A stretch of 64,000 nucleotides of DNA from Mangrovibacter yixingensis (GTDB lineage Bacteria; Pseudomonadota; Gammaproteobacteria; Enterobacterales; Enterobacteriaceae), in NCBI RefSeq assembly GCF_020523985.1, contig NZ_JAIVKM010000005.1, positions 174,222 to 238,221 on the forward strand. Direction: 5' to 3'. Positions 19,753 through 29,533 of this stretch are shown in pieces. Position 1 is the first letter of the stretch. Each line of letters opens with the position of its first letter. The notes beneath the pieces are model-generated. The model searched no databases. It saw nothing but the letters and a program-made list of their open reading frames with translations, and had not been told where the DNA came from. The translations under genes and the position numbers were made by a program.

Positions 19753-20556
19753 ATGCATCCAATGCTCAATATCGCCGTGCGCGCTGCACGCAAGGCGGGT
19801 AACTTAATTGCCAAAAATTACGAAACCCCGGATAGCGTTGAAACCAGCCAGAAAGGTACCAACGACTTCGTGACTAACGTGGACAAAGCCGCCGAAAGTC
19901 TGATTATTGAGGTTATCCAAAAGTCTTACCCTCAGCACACCATTATTACTGAAGAGAGTGGTGAACTGGCCGGTACTGACGAGGATGTACAATGGGTTAT
20001 CGATCCGCTGGATGGCACCACCAACTTCATTAAGCGTTTACCGCACTTCTCTGTTTCTATTGCTGTTCGTATCAAAGGCCGTACCGAAGTGGCTGTTGTT
20101 TACGATCCAATGCGCAATGAACTTTTCACTGCCGTTCGTGGCCAGGGCGCACAGCTCAATGGCTACCGTCTGCGTGGCAGCACTGCCCGCGACCTGGACG
20201 GTACCATTCTGGCAACTGGCTTCCCATTCAAGGCCAAACAGTACGCCACTACTTATATGAATATCATGGGCAAACTGTTCATTGAATGTGCTGACTTCCG
20301 TCGTACTGGTTCTGCAGCACTGGATCTCGCATACGTTGCCGCTGGCCGCGTGGATGGATACTTTGAAATTGGTCTGCGCCCGTGGGATTTCGCGGCGGGT
20401 GAATTGCTGGTGCGTGAAGCTGGCGGTCTGGTTTGCGACTTTGTTGGCGGCCACAACTACCTGACCACCGGTAACATCGTTGCTGGTAACCCGCGTGTAG
20501 TGAAAAACATGCTGTCTACTATGCGCGATGAGCTGAGTGAAGCGCTGAAACGCTAA
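19753..20556 (+). CDS. suhB: SuhB, inositol monophosphatase family / antitermination factor
   Basis: SuhB has inositol-1-monophosphatase activity, but its main role in E. coli is in the rRNA antitermination complex with NusA, NusB and NusE, where it helps rRNA folding. The 267 residues match E. coli in length. Metal-binding motifs are DPLDGTT (84-90), EES around residue 68, and WDFAAGELL in the C-terminal half. A TATACT -10-like hexamer lies about 50 bp upstream. A perfect 14-bp hairpin follows the stop codon. Confidence 0.97.
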   Translation: MHPMLNIAVRAARKAGNLIAKNYETPDSVETSQKGTNDFVTNVDKAAESLIIEVIQKSYPQHTIITEESGELAGTDEDVQWVIDPLDGTTNFIKRLPHFSVSIAVRIKGRTEVAVVYDPMRNELFTAVRGQGAQLNGYRLRGSTARDLDGTILATGFPFKAKQYATTYMNIMGKLFIECADFRRTGSAALDLAYVAAGRVDGYFEIGLRPWDFAAGELLVREAGGLVCDFVGGHNYLTTGNIVAGNPRVVKNMLSTMRDELSEALKR

Positions 20557-20562
20557 GCCACT

Positions 20563-20597
20563 CAGTTCCCTTCTCTGTTATGCAGAGAAGGGAACTG
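20563..20597. terminator. Perfect 14-bp hairpin between suhB and the NicO gene
   Basis: CAGTTCCCTTCTCT (20563-20576) and AGAGAAGGGAACTG (20584-20597) pair without mismatch around a 7-nt loop. It lies between two convergent genes, 6 nt past the suhB stop codon and 5 nt past the other. There is no clear T-tract on either side, so the efficiency is uncertain; it may serve both transcripts. Confidence 0.6.
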
Positions 20598-20602
20598 TAG
20601 AT

Positions 20603-21607
20603 TTACCCCCTGCCCCGTAAGCCAGGCAAAACCAATTCGGTACTTTGCCACAACACAATGCCACACACGCAAAGTATCACTCCCCCAGCCAGTGCCAATG
20701 TCGCCCACGCAGTTTGTTGCCAGTAAACCACACCACGGTTTTGTACCAGCTTTTGTGCCATAGCACGGCAACCGTGCGTTAAAAAAGCCAGCAATGAAAT
20801 CGTAATCGCAGTGCCTGCAGCCATGGCCATCGCCGCAACAATTCCCCAGAAAAATACGCCTGCTACCTTGCTGAACAACAACACCATAATGGCACCGGAG
20901 CAAGGCCGCATCCCCATGGAACCAATAACCATTGCCTTCTCACGCCAACTGACTGCGCCAGAAACCTGTTCAGGTAGCGGGATATGCTGATGCCCGCAGC
21001 CACAATGAGGGGAATGGATATGAGCAGGCTTACCGCTGCCTGCCAGGTGCATACGTTGAAAACGTATTGGGCGTTTTAATGTGCGCCACAACTGGCGAAT
21101 GGCCCGAAAACAGAGCATTACTCCCAGCGCGGTCACGACTAAAAAACTCGTTTTTTCCAGAAGATAATGGCTGTAATGAAGCTGGCGTGAAGGTAGTGCC
21201 AATATATAGAGCACGACAAACACCAGCACTACTGCAACCAGGCCTTGCAGCAAAGAAGCCGCCAGTGTCATACGCAGGCTGGTTTTCAATTTTGCCGGGT
21301 TTGTTGCAAGCCATGTTGCGATAATCACTTTTCCATGCCCAGGCCCGAGCGCATGCAAAATGCCATAGAGAAAACTCACGCCAACCAACATAATGCCGGA
21401 TTTCACTGGCGTACTGGCAATACCGCGCAATAATTGGCTTACCTGTTGATTCAGCTCACGCTGCCAGGAAGCACTTTGAAACAGCACCTGTGACCAGTTA
21501 GCCCATAGCCAACCACAAACAATGACTAAGCAAATAAGAAAAACAGCTAACGGCCACATATCACTAATACGGGGCCCTTGCTTGCGCGGGGTGGAGATCA
21601 ATGACAT
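20603..21607 (-). CDS. NicO-family nickel/cobalt transporter (RcnA-like)
   Basis: Inner-membrane transporter of the NicO family, whose best known member RcnA exports nickel and cobalt. The 334-residue protein has about six or seven hydrophobic segments, the signature HALGPGHGK in an early helix (about residue 85), a cytosolic or periplasmic loop rich in His and Cys (HIHSPHCGCGHQH, about residues 197-209), and GMRPCSGAIMVL in a later helix. The loop is a likely metal-binding site. Its start overlaps the end of the DUF1007 gene by 10 bp, so the two are translationally coupled. It replaces yfhR of E. coli at this locus. The exact metal and direction of transport cannot be read from sequence. Confidence 0.88.
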   Translation of the reverse strand: MSLISTPRKQGPRISDMWPLAVFLICLVIVCGWLWANWSQVLFQSASWQRELNQQVSQLLRGIASTPVKSGIMLVGVSFLYGILHALGPGHGKVIIATWLATNPAKLKTSLRMTLAASLLQGLVAVVLVFVVLYILALPSRQLHYSHYLLEKTSFLVVTALGVMLCFRAIRQLWRTLKRPIRFQRMHLAGSGKPAHIHSPHCGCGHQHIPLPEQVSGAVSWREKAMVIGSMGMRPCSGAIMVLLFSKVAGVFFWGIVAAMAMAAGTAITISLLAFLTHGCRAMAQKLVQNRGVVYWQQTAWATLALAGGVILCVCGIVLWQSTELVLPGLRGRG

Positions 21608-22212
21608 ACCACCTCCACTTTTTGGGCAAAATGCTCGCCTAAAGCAAGGTCTTCATCGGGTGCTGACTGGTTATCCAGCGACAACGCATACGCCTGGATT
21701 TCGGCACCAGGGCTGGGAGTCTTGACCTTGACGTCGCAATTAGCGGGCCAGGTAACATCGCTGTCTTTCTGCCAGGACATGTCGACATAATAGGTTGGGT
21801 CATAGGTCTGCAAGCGGAAGGTATGCCCGGCCAACTCAAGAGGAGACGCTGGTGCAAGTGTGAAAGAAAGTACGGCTTTATGCCCTATTTTATACAACTT
21901 GCCACTCCCCCCCACAGCCAGCAACCTCACCGGTTTTTGGTCATACCACAGTGATGTGAAATAGTGCTGTAAAGAAATAGTTTGCATGACCTCCTGAGCC
22001 AGTTTCTGCCACACGGCATCGCCTTCAGGTGCCGACCCGGCATCGTAGAGCAAATCTGCCGATGTCACTTCATCCATTTCCCAGCGCATTTGCAGACCGG
22101 ATAAATGCGAATCCCCCAGTGTACTGGTTTGAATATCAATAAAACTATGGGGATGTGCCAACACGGTACTGGCATACGCCAGCGCCACAAGAAAAATCCA
22201 TTTATAATTCAT
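21598..22212 (-). CDS. DUF1007 family exported protein
   Basis: A 204-residue exported protein with an N-terminal signal peptide (MNYKWIFLVALAYASTVLA) and a mature start HPHSFIDIQ, typical of DUF1007. Such proteins are commonly encoded directly upstream of NicO-type transporters and are often described as periplasmic components of a metal transport system; their function is not proven. The mature N-terminal His-Pro-His could bind a metal. The open frame extends 65 codons upstream, but the signal peptide fixes the start at 22212. Stop and start of the next gene overlap by 10 bp. Confidence 0.87.
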   Translation of the reverse strand: MNYKWIFLVALAYASTVLAHPHSFIDIQTSTLGDSHLSGLQMRWEMDEVTSADLLYDAGSAPEGDAVWQKLAQEVMQTISLQHYFTSLWYDQKPVRLLAVGGSGKLYKIGHKAVLSFTLAPASPLELAGHTFRLQTYDPTYYVDMSWQKDSDVTWPANCDVKVKTPSPGAEIQAYALSLDNQSAPDEDLALGEHFAQKVEVVCH

Positions 22213-22344
22213 GGCCTTTACCAAACTAAAATTCCTCAACATAAAATTTTGTGAGCCAGTCAAAATTCCGCGGATAAAAACATATCTGGCCGTCTGACAA
22301 TGTATATGCTTAAGTTTACTTAATGTATCTCCAGGAGAGGCAGC

Positions 22345-23628
22345 ATGACAACAACGACGCCAGCGCCAGTAAAAACAGTGCTTACGCGTCAGCAACGCCA
22401 GTGCCATCTGTTGTTATTGCTTTTGCTCACTGAACAACATTTCACACCGGAATTACTTAGTACTATTAATGGTACTGACCTGGAAACACTGAATAATGAT
22501 ATTGCTGATACTCATGAAGAAATTCATGCATGCCACCGTTTAGTAATCCGGCCAAACACCGAAGGCCATTACATTATTGAAGGCACCGACCTGGACAAGC
22601 AACTGTGCCTGTTCCACTGGTTAAGGCGGGCACTGCGGATTACACCAGACTTCGTGGAGCAACAGATAATCCCTCGTATAAAACAGACCCTAAAACAGCA
22701 AAGTATCCCACGTGCTTTATATGATGAAACAAACCTGCATGCTCTGGTTTCTTTAAGTGCCCGTCGCCTGTCCAGGCAGTTCAGTGAACGTGATGCTCGT
22801 TTTCTACGATTCTGGCTACTCTACAGTCTGCATTATCATTTAGCAGACTGTTTACCTGAATTTAATCGTTTGCAGCGTGAATGGATTGAAAATCGCAATG
22901 AGTTTTCGGCAGCCTGTGAAATATTCGGGCACCTTAACCGCCAGTTATCTGCTCCCGTGCACGGCCAGCATTCACATATGCTAGGGTTTGTTTTTTCATT
23001 ACTTAAAACTCCTGACCCTGACAGCACGGCTAATCAGCATGAGAAGCAATTGCATTTCTCAATTCGGCGAATGACCCATGATTTTCGTACACAAACAGGT
23101 CTGCACTTTAGTGATGAAGAAGGCCTGCATCGCCAGCTATATATCCATCTGTTCCAGGCACTGGAAAGAGTGGTGCTGGGTATTGGGATTGAAACCAGCC
23201 TGCCAGAAGAAATTGTACGGCTTTATCCACGATTAATAGGCACAACACAGCAGGTGCTGCAACCTTTGTCCGGGCACTATCAGCTCCACTTTTCTGCCCA
23301 GGAAACCGGGCTTATCGCCGTAATTTTCGGTGCATGGCTAATGCAGGCTGATGCGCTACATGAGAAACAAGTATTGTTATTAACTGGTGATAATCCACCA
23401 CGAGAAAAGGAACTGGAAAAACAGGTACGGGAATTGACGTTATTACCGTTAAATATCCAGTACCAGACAGTGCAGGCCTTTCATCATGAAGGGACACCTG
23501 CAGATATTGACCTGGTGATAAGCCCTTATGAGACACACTTTCCGTTGGTATCTCCCCCGCTGATTCACGCGGTGGAACCTTTAACGCTCCACCAACAGCA
23601 GCGTATTCGCACCATTCTCGAAGGCTAA
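22345..23628 (+). CDS. csiE: CsiE, stationary-phase-inducible PRD-domain protein
   Basis: CsiE is induced by starvation in E. coli under sigma-S and cAMP-CRP; its biochemical role is unknown. The 427-residue product has an N-terminal winged-helix-like part and PTS regulation domain (PRD) segments, with conserved RLCLFHWLRR-like (here KQLCLFHWLRRAL) and EEIVRLYPRLI and the C-terminal block AVIFGAWLMQADALHEKQVLLLTG. It is divergent from the DUF1007 gene and convergent with hcaT, with a single base between the two stop codons. SD AGGAGAGG precedes the ATG. Confidence 0.93.
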   Translation: MTTTTPAPVKTVLTRQQRQCHLLLLLLLTEQHFTPELLSTINGTDLETLNNDIADTHEEIHACHRLVIRPNTEGHYIIEGTDLDKQLCLFHWLRRALRITPDFVEQQIIPRIKQTLKQQSIPRALYDETNLHALVSLSARRLSRQFSERDARFLRFWLLYSLHYHLADCLPEFNRLQREWIENRNEFSAACEIFGHLNRQLSAPVHGQHSHMLGFVFSLLKTPDPDSTANQHEKQLHFSIRRMTHDFRTQTGLHFSDEEGLHRQLYIHLFQALERVVLGIGIETSLPEEIVRLYPRLIGTTQQVLQPLSGHYQLHFSAQETGLIAVIFGAWLMQADALHEKQVLLLTGDNPPREKELEKQVRELTLLPLNIQYQTVQAFHHEGTPADIDLVISPYETHFPLVSPPLIHAVEPLTLHQQQRIRTILEG

Positions 23629-23629
23629 G

Positions 23630-24775
23630 CTAAGGCTGTTTGACCAACGGGCGAGCCGGGCGAATAAATATCGCAGGGAAAGCGACACCCGCCATGACCC
23701 AAAACATCCCAGCCCCCAGGTGCTGGTACAAGAAACCAGCAAAGAGCGTCATTAACGCAATACTGCCACCCATCGCCACCGCCGAATAGACAGCCTGCAA
23801 ACGAATAACATCTGCCCCCTGACGTGCCGAAATATACCGCATAGCCGCCAAGTGGCAGACGGTAAAACTGCCACAATGCAGTACCTGTGCCACCAGTAAA
23901 AACGGTAATGCCGTGGTTTCGGCAATAATTGACCAACGAATAACGCCACAAACAGCCGAAAGTAGTAACAACTGGCTGGCACTCCAGCGGCGAAACAGGC
24001 GGTTGCTTAGGGCAAATATAATAATTTCAGCCACCACGCCCAGAGACCATAAATACCCGACAGTCGCAGCAGAATAACCTGCATCTTTCCAGTAAATAGC
24101 ACTGAAACCGTAATACGCCGCATGCGCACCTTGCAACAGTGACACACAGGCAATAAAACGCCACGAACGTACAACCAGAGCCCACCATCCCGCCAAACCG
24201 GTATGATCCTGCTGGCGCAATACTCCCTGCGGCATCACAGACGGGCGGAGCATCATCCCCGCGACCATTGCTCCGGTTCCCAGCATCAACATAATCAGAA
24301 TCACATCTGACTGGTACAGGCTAACCAGTTTTCCGGTTAAGGCAGAGCCTATAACAAAGGCCAGCGATCCCCAAAGACGTACTCGCCCATAATCCAGAGG
24401 GAATTGCCGCTGCCATGTTCCGGCAAGAGAATCAGTAAGAGGAACCAGAGGCGAGAAGAAAACGTTAAACCCTAGCATGACTAATAATAGCCAGACTACC
24501 TGGTTCCCTACCCAGAAACCGAGCGCACAAAGGAAAGCTAACGAAGCCAGCAACCGCAAAGCAAAAACCAGACGGGAAGGATCGTTCACACGAGGTGCCA
24601 ATAACAAGCTGCCCAAAAAACGGGCGACCAGGCCACATCCCAACAATAAACCAATGGTATCGGGCTTAAGCCCGCGGCCTTCAAGCCAGACACTCCAGAA
24701 AGGGAGGAAAATACCGTAACTGAAAAAATAGGTGAAATAACTGAGCGCCAGCCAGCGCGTAGACTGCATAACCAT
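23630..24775 (-). CDS. hcaT: HcaT, MFS permease (3-phenylpropionate transporter family)
   Basis: Major facilitator of 381 residues and about 12 membrane segments, strongly similar to E. coli HcaT, the predicted 3-phenylpropionate/H+ symporter (FTYFFSYGIFLPFWSVWL near the N-terminus; HAAYYGFSAIYWKDAGYSAA in the second half). I choose the start at 24775 (MVMQSTRW) because AGGGAGG precedes it at 5 nt; the frame is open 14 codons further. In E. coli the hca dioxygenase genes follow; here hcaT stands alone between csiE and glyA, so the real substrate is open. Confidence 0.9.
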   Translation of the reverse strand: MVMQSTRWLALSYFTYFFSYGIFLPFWSVWLEGRGLKPDTIGLLLGCGLVARFLGSLLLAPRVNDPSRLVFALRLLASLAFLCALGFWVGNQVVWLLLVMLGFNVFFSPLVPLTDSLAGTWQRQFPLDYGRVRLWGSLAFVIGSALTGKLVSLYQSDVILIMLMLGTGAMVAGMMLRPSVMPQGVLRQQDHTGLAGWWALVVRSWRFIACVSLLQGAHAAYYGFSAIYWKDAGYSAATVGYLWSLGVVAEIIIFALSNRLFRRWSASQLLLLSAVCGVIRWSIIAETTALPFLLVAQVLHCGSFTVCHLAAMRYISARQGADVIRLQAVYSAVAMGGSIALMTLFAGFLYQHLGAGMFWVMAGVAFPAIFIRPARPLVKQP

Positions 24776-24855
24776 ACTGCCTCCCTGTGCGAGGGCGATA
24801 GTTTCGCCGAGGGGCATCTGGCATGCAAGTGGTAATTAACAGTGTGATAACACAT

Positions 24856-24886
24856 AAAAAAACAGGCCGGATGTGCGGCCTGTTTT
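24856..24886 (-). terminator. Intrinsic terminator after glyA
   Basis: AACAGGCCG / CGGCCTGTT stem with a 6-nt loop, followed on the minus strand by seven T residues. It lies 27 nt past the glyA stop codon. A shorter TTTT on the plus side makes it partly bidirectional. Confidence 0.93.
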
Positions 24887-24912
24887 ATACGTTTTAGTAA
24901 AGTAAAACGAAA

Positions 24913-26166
24913 TTATGCGTAAACCGGGAAACGTGCACAGATTGCCAGTACGTTTTGTTTGATACGCTCAATGGTGGCTTCATCGTTAAGATTATCCAGC
25001 ACATCACACATCCAACCCGCCAGCTCACGTACTTCAGCTTCTTTAAAGCCACGACGAGTAACCGCTGGTGTACCGACACGAATACCAGAAGTCACAAATG
25101 GGCTCTTAGGATCGTTAGGTACGCTGTTTTTGTTTACGGTAATGTTGGCACGGCCCAGAGCTGCATCAGCATCTTTACCGGTGATTTCTTTATCAACCAG
25201 GTCCAGCAGGAACAGATGGTTATCAGTGCCGCCAGAAACGACTTTATAACCACGAGACAGGAATACAGACACCATCTCTTTCGCGTTTTTAGCAACCTGC
25301 TGTTGGTAAGTTTTGAACGCAGGTTCCATGGCTTCTTTCAATGCTACCGCTTTACCGGCAATCACATGCATTAACGGACCGCCCTGCCCACCAGGGAACA
25401 CAGCAGAGTTGAGTTTTTTATACAAATCTTCGCTGCCGTCTTTCGCCAGAATCAAACCACCGCGCGGGCCAGCCAGCGTTTTGTGAGTAGTGGTTGTCAC
25501 AACATGAGCGTGTGGAACTGGGTTCGGATAAACACCTGCAGCAACCAGACCTGCAACGTGTGCCATATCAACAAACAGATAAGCACCAATGCTGTCAGCG
25601 ATTTCACGCATTTTCGCCCAATCAACCACACCAGAATATGCAGAGAAGCCACCGATGATCATTTTCGGTTTGTGGGTTTCCGCCTGTTTGGCTAAATCAG
25701 CGTAATCAATATGGCCAGTTTCATCGATGCCGTAAGGCACGATGTTGTACAGTTTGCCAGAGAAGTTAACTGGTGAACCGTGAGTCAGGTGACCACCATG
25801 GGCCAGGTTCATACCCAGCACTGTGTCGCCCGGTTGCAGCAATGCTGTGTAAACGGCAAAGTTTGCCTGGGAACCTGAATGAGGCTGAACGTTAGCGTAA
25901 TCTGCGCCAAACAGTTCTTTAGCACGGTCAATGGCCAGTTGTTCTACGATATCAACGTATTCACAACCACCGTAATAACGTTTGCCAGGGTAGCCTTCAG
26001 CATATTTATTGGTTAACTGGGAACCCTGCGCCTGCATAACGCGTGGGCTGGTGTAGTTTTCGGAGGCGATCAGCTCAATGTGTTCTTCCTGACGTACTTT
26101 CTCTTGCTCCATCGCCTGCCAAAGTTCGGCATCATAATCGGCAATGTTCATTTCTCGCTTTAACAT
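24913..26166 (-). CDS. glyA: GlyA, serine hydroxymethyltransferase
   Basis: PLP enzyme that interconverts serine and glycine and supplies methylene-tetrahydrofolate. The 417 residues match E. coli length; the PLP lysine lies in [16 protein letters not shown] and the GGQGGP loop follows. I take the ATG at 26166 ([12 protein letters not shown]), preceded by AGGAG at suitable spacing; an in-frame ATG two codons upstream is less likely. It is divergent from hmp across 319 bp. Purine control is suggested by a PurR-like box in this spacer, in line with PurR regulation of E. coli glyA. Confidence 0.98.
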   Translation of the reverse strand: MLKREMNIADYDAELWQAMEQEKVRQEEHIELIASENYTSPRVMQAQGSQLTNKYAEGYPGKRYYGGCEYVDIVEQLAIDRAKELFGADYANVQPHSGSQANFAVYTALLQPGDTVLGMNLAHGGHLTHGSPVNFSGKLYNIVPYGIDETGHIDYADLAKQAETHKPKMIIGGFSAYSGVVDWAKMREIADSIGAYLFVDMAHVAGLVAAGVYPNPVPHAHVVTTTTHKTLAGPRGGLILAKDGSEDLYKKLNSAVFPGGQGGPLMHVIAGKAVALKEAMEPAFKTYQQQVAKNAKEMVSVFLSRGYKVVSGGTDNHLFLLDLVDKEITGKDADAALGRANITVNKNSVPNDPKSPFVTSGIRVGTPAVTRRGFKEAEVRELAGWMCDVLDNLNDEATIERIKQNVLAICARFPVYA

Positions 26167-26284
26167 CCGCATCTCCTGACTCAGCTAACGGTAAAAAATA
26201 TACTGCTTTAGGGGACCCTTGTGGGCAACGGGCAACAGTTTAAACCGATTCACAAAGGGAAGATAGAGGCTGAAGGAGGTTTTT

Positions 26285-26300
26285 ACGCAAACGATTGGCA
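26285..26300 (-). promoter_or_regulatory. PurR-like operator upstream of glyA
   Basis: The 16-mer ACGCAAACGATTGGCA agrees with the PurR consensus in its first twelve positions and deviates in the second arm. It lies about 119 bp upstream of the glyA start codon. glyA belongs to the PurR regulon of E. coli, which supports the call. Confidence 0.6.
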
Positions 26301-26443
26301 CAGCGCCAGACAAGGCTTTCAACAAAACAATTACATGCGTAAAGAATAGGATATTTTCTCAACATGACATGCATGTTATTTCATCTTCCACCTCGCTTTG
26401 TCCAGCAAAAAATAGTCGTTTACAGCATCTCGGCTTATTTTAT

Positions 26444-26466
26444 AAGATGTATATAAAATACATGTT
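26444..26466 (+). promoter_or_regulatory. NsrR operator upstream of hmp
   Basis: A 23-bp near-palindrome with arms AAGATGTAT (26444-26452) and ATACATGTT (26458-26466) around an A-rich centre closely matches the NsrR site of enterobacterial hmp promoters. It ends 19 bp before the hmp start codon, so bound NsrR would block transcription until nitric oxide destroys its cluster. Confidence 0.88.
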
Positions 26467-26485
26467 ATAAAATGGAGACAGTCTG

Positions 26486-27676
26486 ATGATTGAGGCAAAA
26501 ACCATCGCTATGGTGAAATCCACTATTCCAGCGGTTATGGAAACCGGCCCGGCGTTGACGGCTCATTTTTACGAACGGATGTTCCTCTATAACCCTGAAC
26601 TCAAAGAAATATTCAATATGAGTAATCAACGTAATGGTGATCAGCGTGAGGCACTGTTCAATGCGATTTGTGCCTGGGCAAGCCATTTGGAAACGCCAGA
26701 AGCTCTGAGCAAAGCTGTTGAGAAAATCGCCCAAAAACATACCAGTTTCAGTATTCAGCCAGCACAATATGACATCGTTGGCTATCACTTACTGGCAACA
26801 CTCAAGGAGATGCTCAACCCAAGGCAGGATGTGCTGGATGCATGGGGAAAGGCTTATCAGGCGCTGGCTGAGATATTTATTCGCCGCGAAGCGGAAATCT
26901 ACCAAAACAACCTGAATAAGAAGGGTGGCTGGCAAGGTACACGCCGTTTTCGCCTTATCGCCAAAACACGAGAAAGTGAAACCATTACCAGTTTTAAATT
27001 TGCCGCTGAAGACGGTGGCTGTGTCATAGCTTACCAACCGGGTCAATATACTGCTGTATGGATCAAACCAGACGGTTTTGAACATCAGGAAATTCGCCAG
27101 TATTCCCTTACCCACCAGCCAGACGGGCAACACTACTGTATCGCCGTTAAACGAGACAATAAGGGGTTGGTTTCGCGCTGGTTGCATGATTGCGCTGAAC
27201 CCGGTGATATTGTCTGCCTTGCACCACCAGCAGGGGATTTTTACCTGAATGTCACACCACAAACACCAGTAAGCTTAATTTCTGCGGGTACCGGGATGAC
27301 ACCATTACTCGCCATGTTAGGCTCACTGGCACAATGCGGCCACCAGGCCCAGGTTAATTGGTTCCATGCAGCGAAAAATAGCCACCAGCACGCATTTTCT
27401 AGTCTGGTAAAACATACCGGAGCACAACTTCGCCACTTTACCCAACAGATTTGGTACAGCAAGCCTGAGCCGGCAGATATTACAGAGACGAGCAGTATTA
27501 AAGCAGGCCGTATGGACCTGACCCCGTACACATCCAGCCTGAACGACCCACAAATGACCTGGTGGCTGTGCGGCCCGGTTGGGTTTATGCAGTTTATTGC
27601 CCGGCAGTTAGTGGATAACGGTGTTAACGCCGAACGTATTCACTACGAATGCTTTGGCCCACATAAAGTGCTGTAA
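26486..27676 (+). CDS. hmp: Hmp, flavohemoglobin (nitric oxide dioxygenase)
   Basis: Detoxifies nitric oxide to nitrate with O2 and NADPH. The 396-residue product has an N-terminal globin domain (about 1-138; proximal histidine in [25 protein letters not shown]), a ferredoxin-reductase FAD domain with [10 protein letters not shown], and an NAD domain with [13 protein letters not shown] and the C-terminal [10 protein letters not shown]. Length equals E. coli Hmp. The operator for the NO sensor NsrR lies just upstream. The hairpin after the stop codon mainly serves glnB on the other strand. Confidence 0.97.
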   Translation: MIEAKTIAMVKSTIPAVMETGPALTAHFYERMFLYNPELKEIFNMSNQRNGDQREALFNAICAWASHLETPEALSKAVEKIAQKHTSFSIQPAQYDIVGYHLLATLKEMLNPRQDVLDAWGKAYQALAEIFIRREAEIYQNNLNKKGGWQGTRRFRLIAKTRESETITSFKFAAEDGGCVIAYQPGQYTAVWIKPDGFEHQEIRQYSLTHQPDGQHYCIAVKRDNKGLVSRWLHDCAEPGDIVCLAPPAGDFYLNVTPQTPVSLISAGTGMTPLLAMLGSLAQCGHQAQVNWFHAAKNSHQHAFSSLVKHTGAQLRHFTQQIWYSKPEPADITETSSIKAGRMDLTPYTSSLNDPQMTWWLCGPVGFMQFIARQLVDNGVNAERIHYECFGPHKVL

Positions 27677-27706
27677 ATACAAAAGCCCTCGCTTAATGCG
27701 AGGGCT
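27677..27706 (-). terminator. Intrinsic terminator of glnB
   Basis: AGCCCTCGC / GCGAGGGCT stem with a 5-nt loop, followed on the minus strand by TTTTGTATTT. It lies 40 nt past the glnB stop codon and directly after the convergent hmp stop codon, and so may also end hmp transcripts, though the plus side lacks a T-tract. Confidence 0.88.
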
Positions 27707-27745
27707 CAGAGAAATGATGATTTTGGAAACGTCAGCGCCAGCTAA

Positions 27746-28093
<348 letters not shown>

Positions 28094-28192
28094 TTAAAAC
28101 GCCACGCAGGGGAGGCAACAACGAACAGCATAAGCGGGCGCTAACGGTACCACATACCGGGTAGATAGCGGTACGTAAATGCGCCAAAAAAA

Positions 28193-29533
28193 TCATGCAC
28201 CTTTGAAATCGCTGGCGTCCAATTCATGGCGGGCCAGTAACTTATAGAACTCGGTACGGTTACGCCCGGCCATACGTGCGGCTTGAGTAACGTTACCTTT
28301 GGTTATTTGCAGCAACTTACGCAAGTAATTGAGTTCGAACTGGCTGCGGGCATCTGCAAACGTCGGCAGTGCTGTATTTTCCCCTTCCAGCGCCTGGGCT
28401 ACAAGTGCTTCATTAATAACCGGCGCTGCCGTCAGCGCCACGCACTGCTCAATCACATTCACCAACTGGCGCACATTACCAGGCCAGGCCGCCGCGACCA
28501 GCAATTTCATGGCTTCGGTTGAGAAACGGCGAACAAAAGGTTTATTGCGACCAGCAGCCTGACGCAGCAGGTGGTTTGCCAACAAGGGAATATCTTCAGG
28601 GCGAGCCTGTAGTGGAGGTATTTTCAGGCTGACAACATTCAGCCGATAGAACAAGTCTTCCCGGAATTCCCCTAGCTCCATCGCTTTAGGCAGGTCACGG
28701 TGTGTGGCAGAAATAATACGCACATCTACAGCGATATCGCTGTTACTGCCTAACGGGCGCACCTGGCGTTCCTGAAGCACTCGCAGTAATTTTACCTGCA
28801 ATGCCAGCGGCATATCACCTATTTCATCAAGAAACAGTGACCCACCCTGTGCGGCCTGAAACAACCCTTCACGGGAACTGACTGCCCCAGTGAAAGCACC
28901 TCTGGCATGACCAAACAGTTCCGATTCGAGGAGTTGTTCAGGTAACGCACCACAATTAATAGCGACAAAAGGCTTTCCAGACCGGGGGCTGGCAGCATGG
29001 ATAGCTCTGGCCAGTACTTCTTTACCGGTACCACTTTGCCCTTGAATCAGAATACTGACATCAGACTGCGCCACCATTCTGGCCTGCTCAAGCAAGCGTT
29101 GCATCAGCGGGCTACGGGTAACGATATTTTCCCGCCATGCTTCATCCACTGCGCTCCCACTCTGGGATAACGCTTCGTCAATTGCTTTGTACAGTGCTTC
29201 ACGGTCAACCGGTTTCGTCAAAAAGCTAAATACGCCCTGGCGAGTAGCTGAAACAGCATCGGGGATTGATCCATGAGCAGTCAGAATGATCACAGGCATG
29301 CCAGGGCTACGTTTTTGGATCTCGCTGAATAATTGCAATCCGTCCATTTCGTCCATGCGCAGATCGCTTATCACCAGATCAATCTTCTCACGCGACAGTA
29401 CCCGCAGCCCTTCCTGCCCGCTTTCTGCTGTCGAAACCTGGTAACCTTCGCTGGCAAGCCGCATTCCCAGGAGTTTCAATAGCCCCGGATCATCATCCAC
29501 TAATAATAAATGTGCGTTGACCGCTAATGTCAT
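28193..29533 (-). CDS. glrR: GlrR, sigma-54-dependent response regulator
   Basis: Response regulator of the GlrK/GlrR system, activator of the glmY small RNA promoter. The 446-residue protein has a receiver domain with phospho-acceptor Asp57 (LVISDLRM), an AAA+ domain with Walker A GQSGTGKE and the sigma-54 contact motif GAFTGA, and a C-terminal Fis-type helix-turn-helix (NVTQAARMAGRNRTEFYKLL). The start overlaps the qseG stop codon as ATGA. Three TGTC-N10-GACA-type boxes that it should bind lie upstream of glmY in this window. Confidence 0.96.
   Translation of the reverse strand: MTLAVNAHLLLVDDDPGLLKLLGMRLASEGYQVSTAESGQEGLRVLSREKIDLVISDLRMDEMDGLQLFSEIQKRSPGMPVIILTAHGSIPDAVSATRQGVFSFLTKPVDREALYKAIDEALSQSGSAVDEAWRENIVTRSPLMQRLLEQARMVAQSDVSILIQGQSGTGKEVLARAIHAASPRSGKPFVAINCGALPEQLLESELFGHARGAFTGAVSSREGLFQAAQGGSLFLDEIGDMPLALQVKLLRVLQERQVRPLGSNSDIAVDVRIISATHRDLPKAMELGEFREDLFYRLNVVSLKIPPLQARPEDIPLLANHLLRQAAGRNKPFVRRFSTEAMKLLVAAAWPGNVRQLVNVIEQCVALTAAPVINEALVAQALEGENTALPTFADARSQFELNYLRKLLQITKGNVTQAARMAGRNRTEFYKLLARHELDASDFKGA

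Larger units (their letters stand above)
26167..26485. other. Divergent glyA-hmp control region
   Basis: This 319-bp spacer has no gene. It holds the glyA and hmp promoters, the PurR-like box at 26285-26300, the NsrR site at 26444-26466, and a perfect 10-bp palindrome ACATGCATGT near 26366. MetR activates both glyA and hmp in E. coli; I looked for TGAA-N5-TTCA elements and saw no clean match. Confidence 0.7.

Noticed and set aside
26167..26485. MetR sites between glyA and hmp
   Set aside because: No TGAA-N5-TTCA match that I could confirm by eye.
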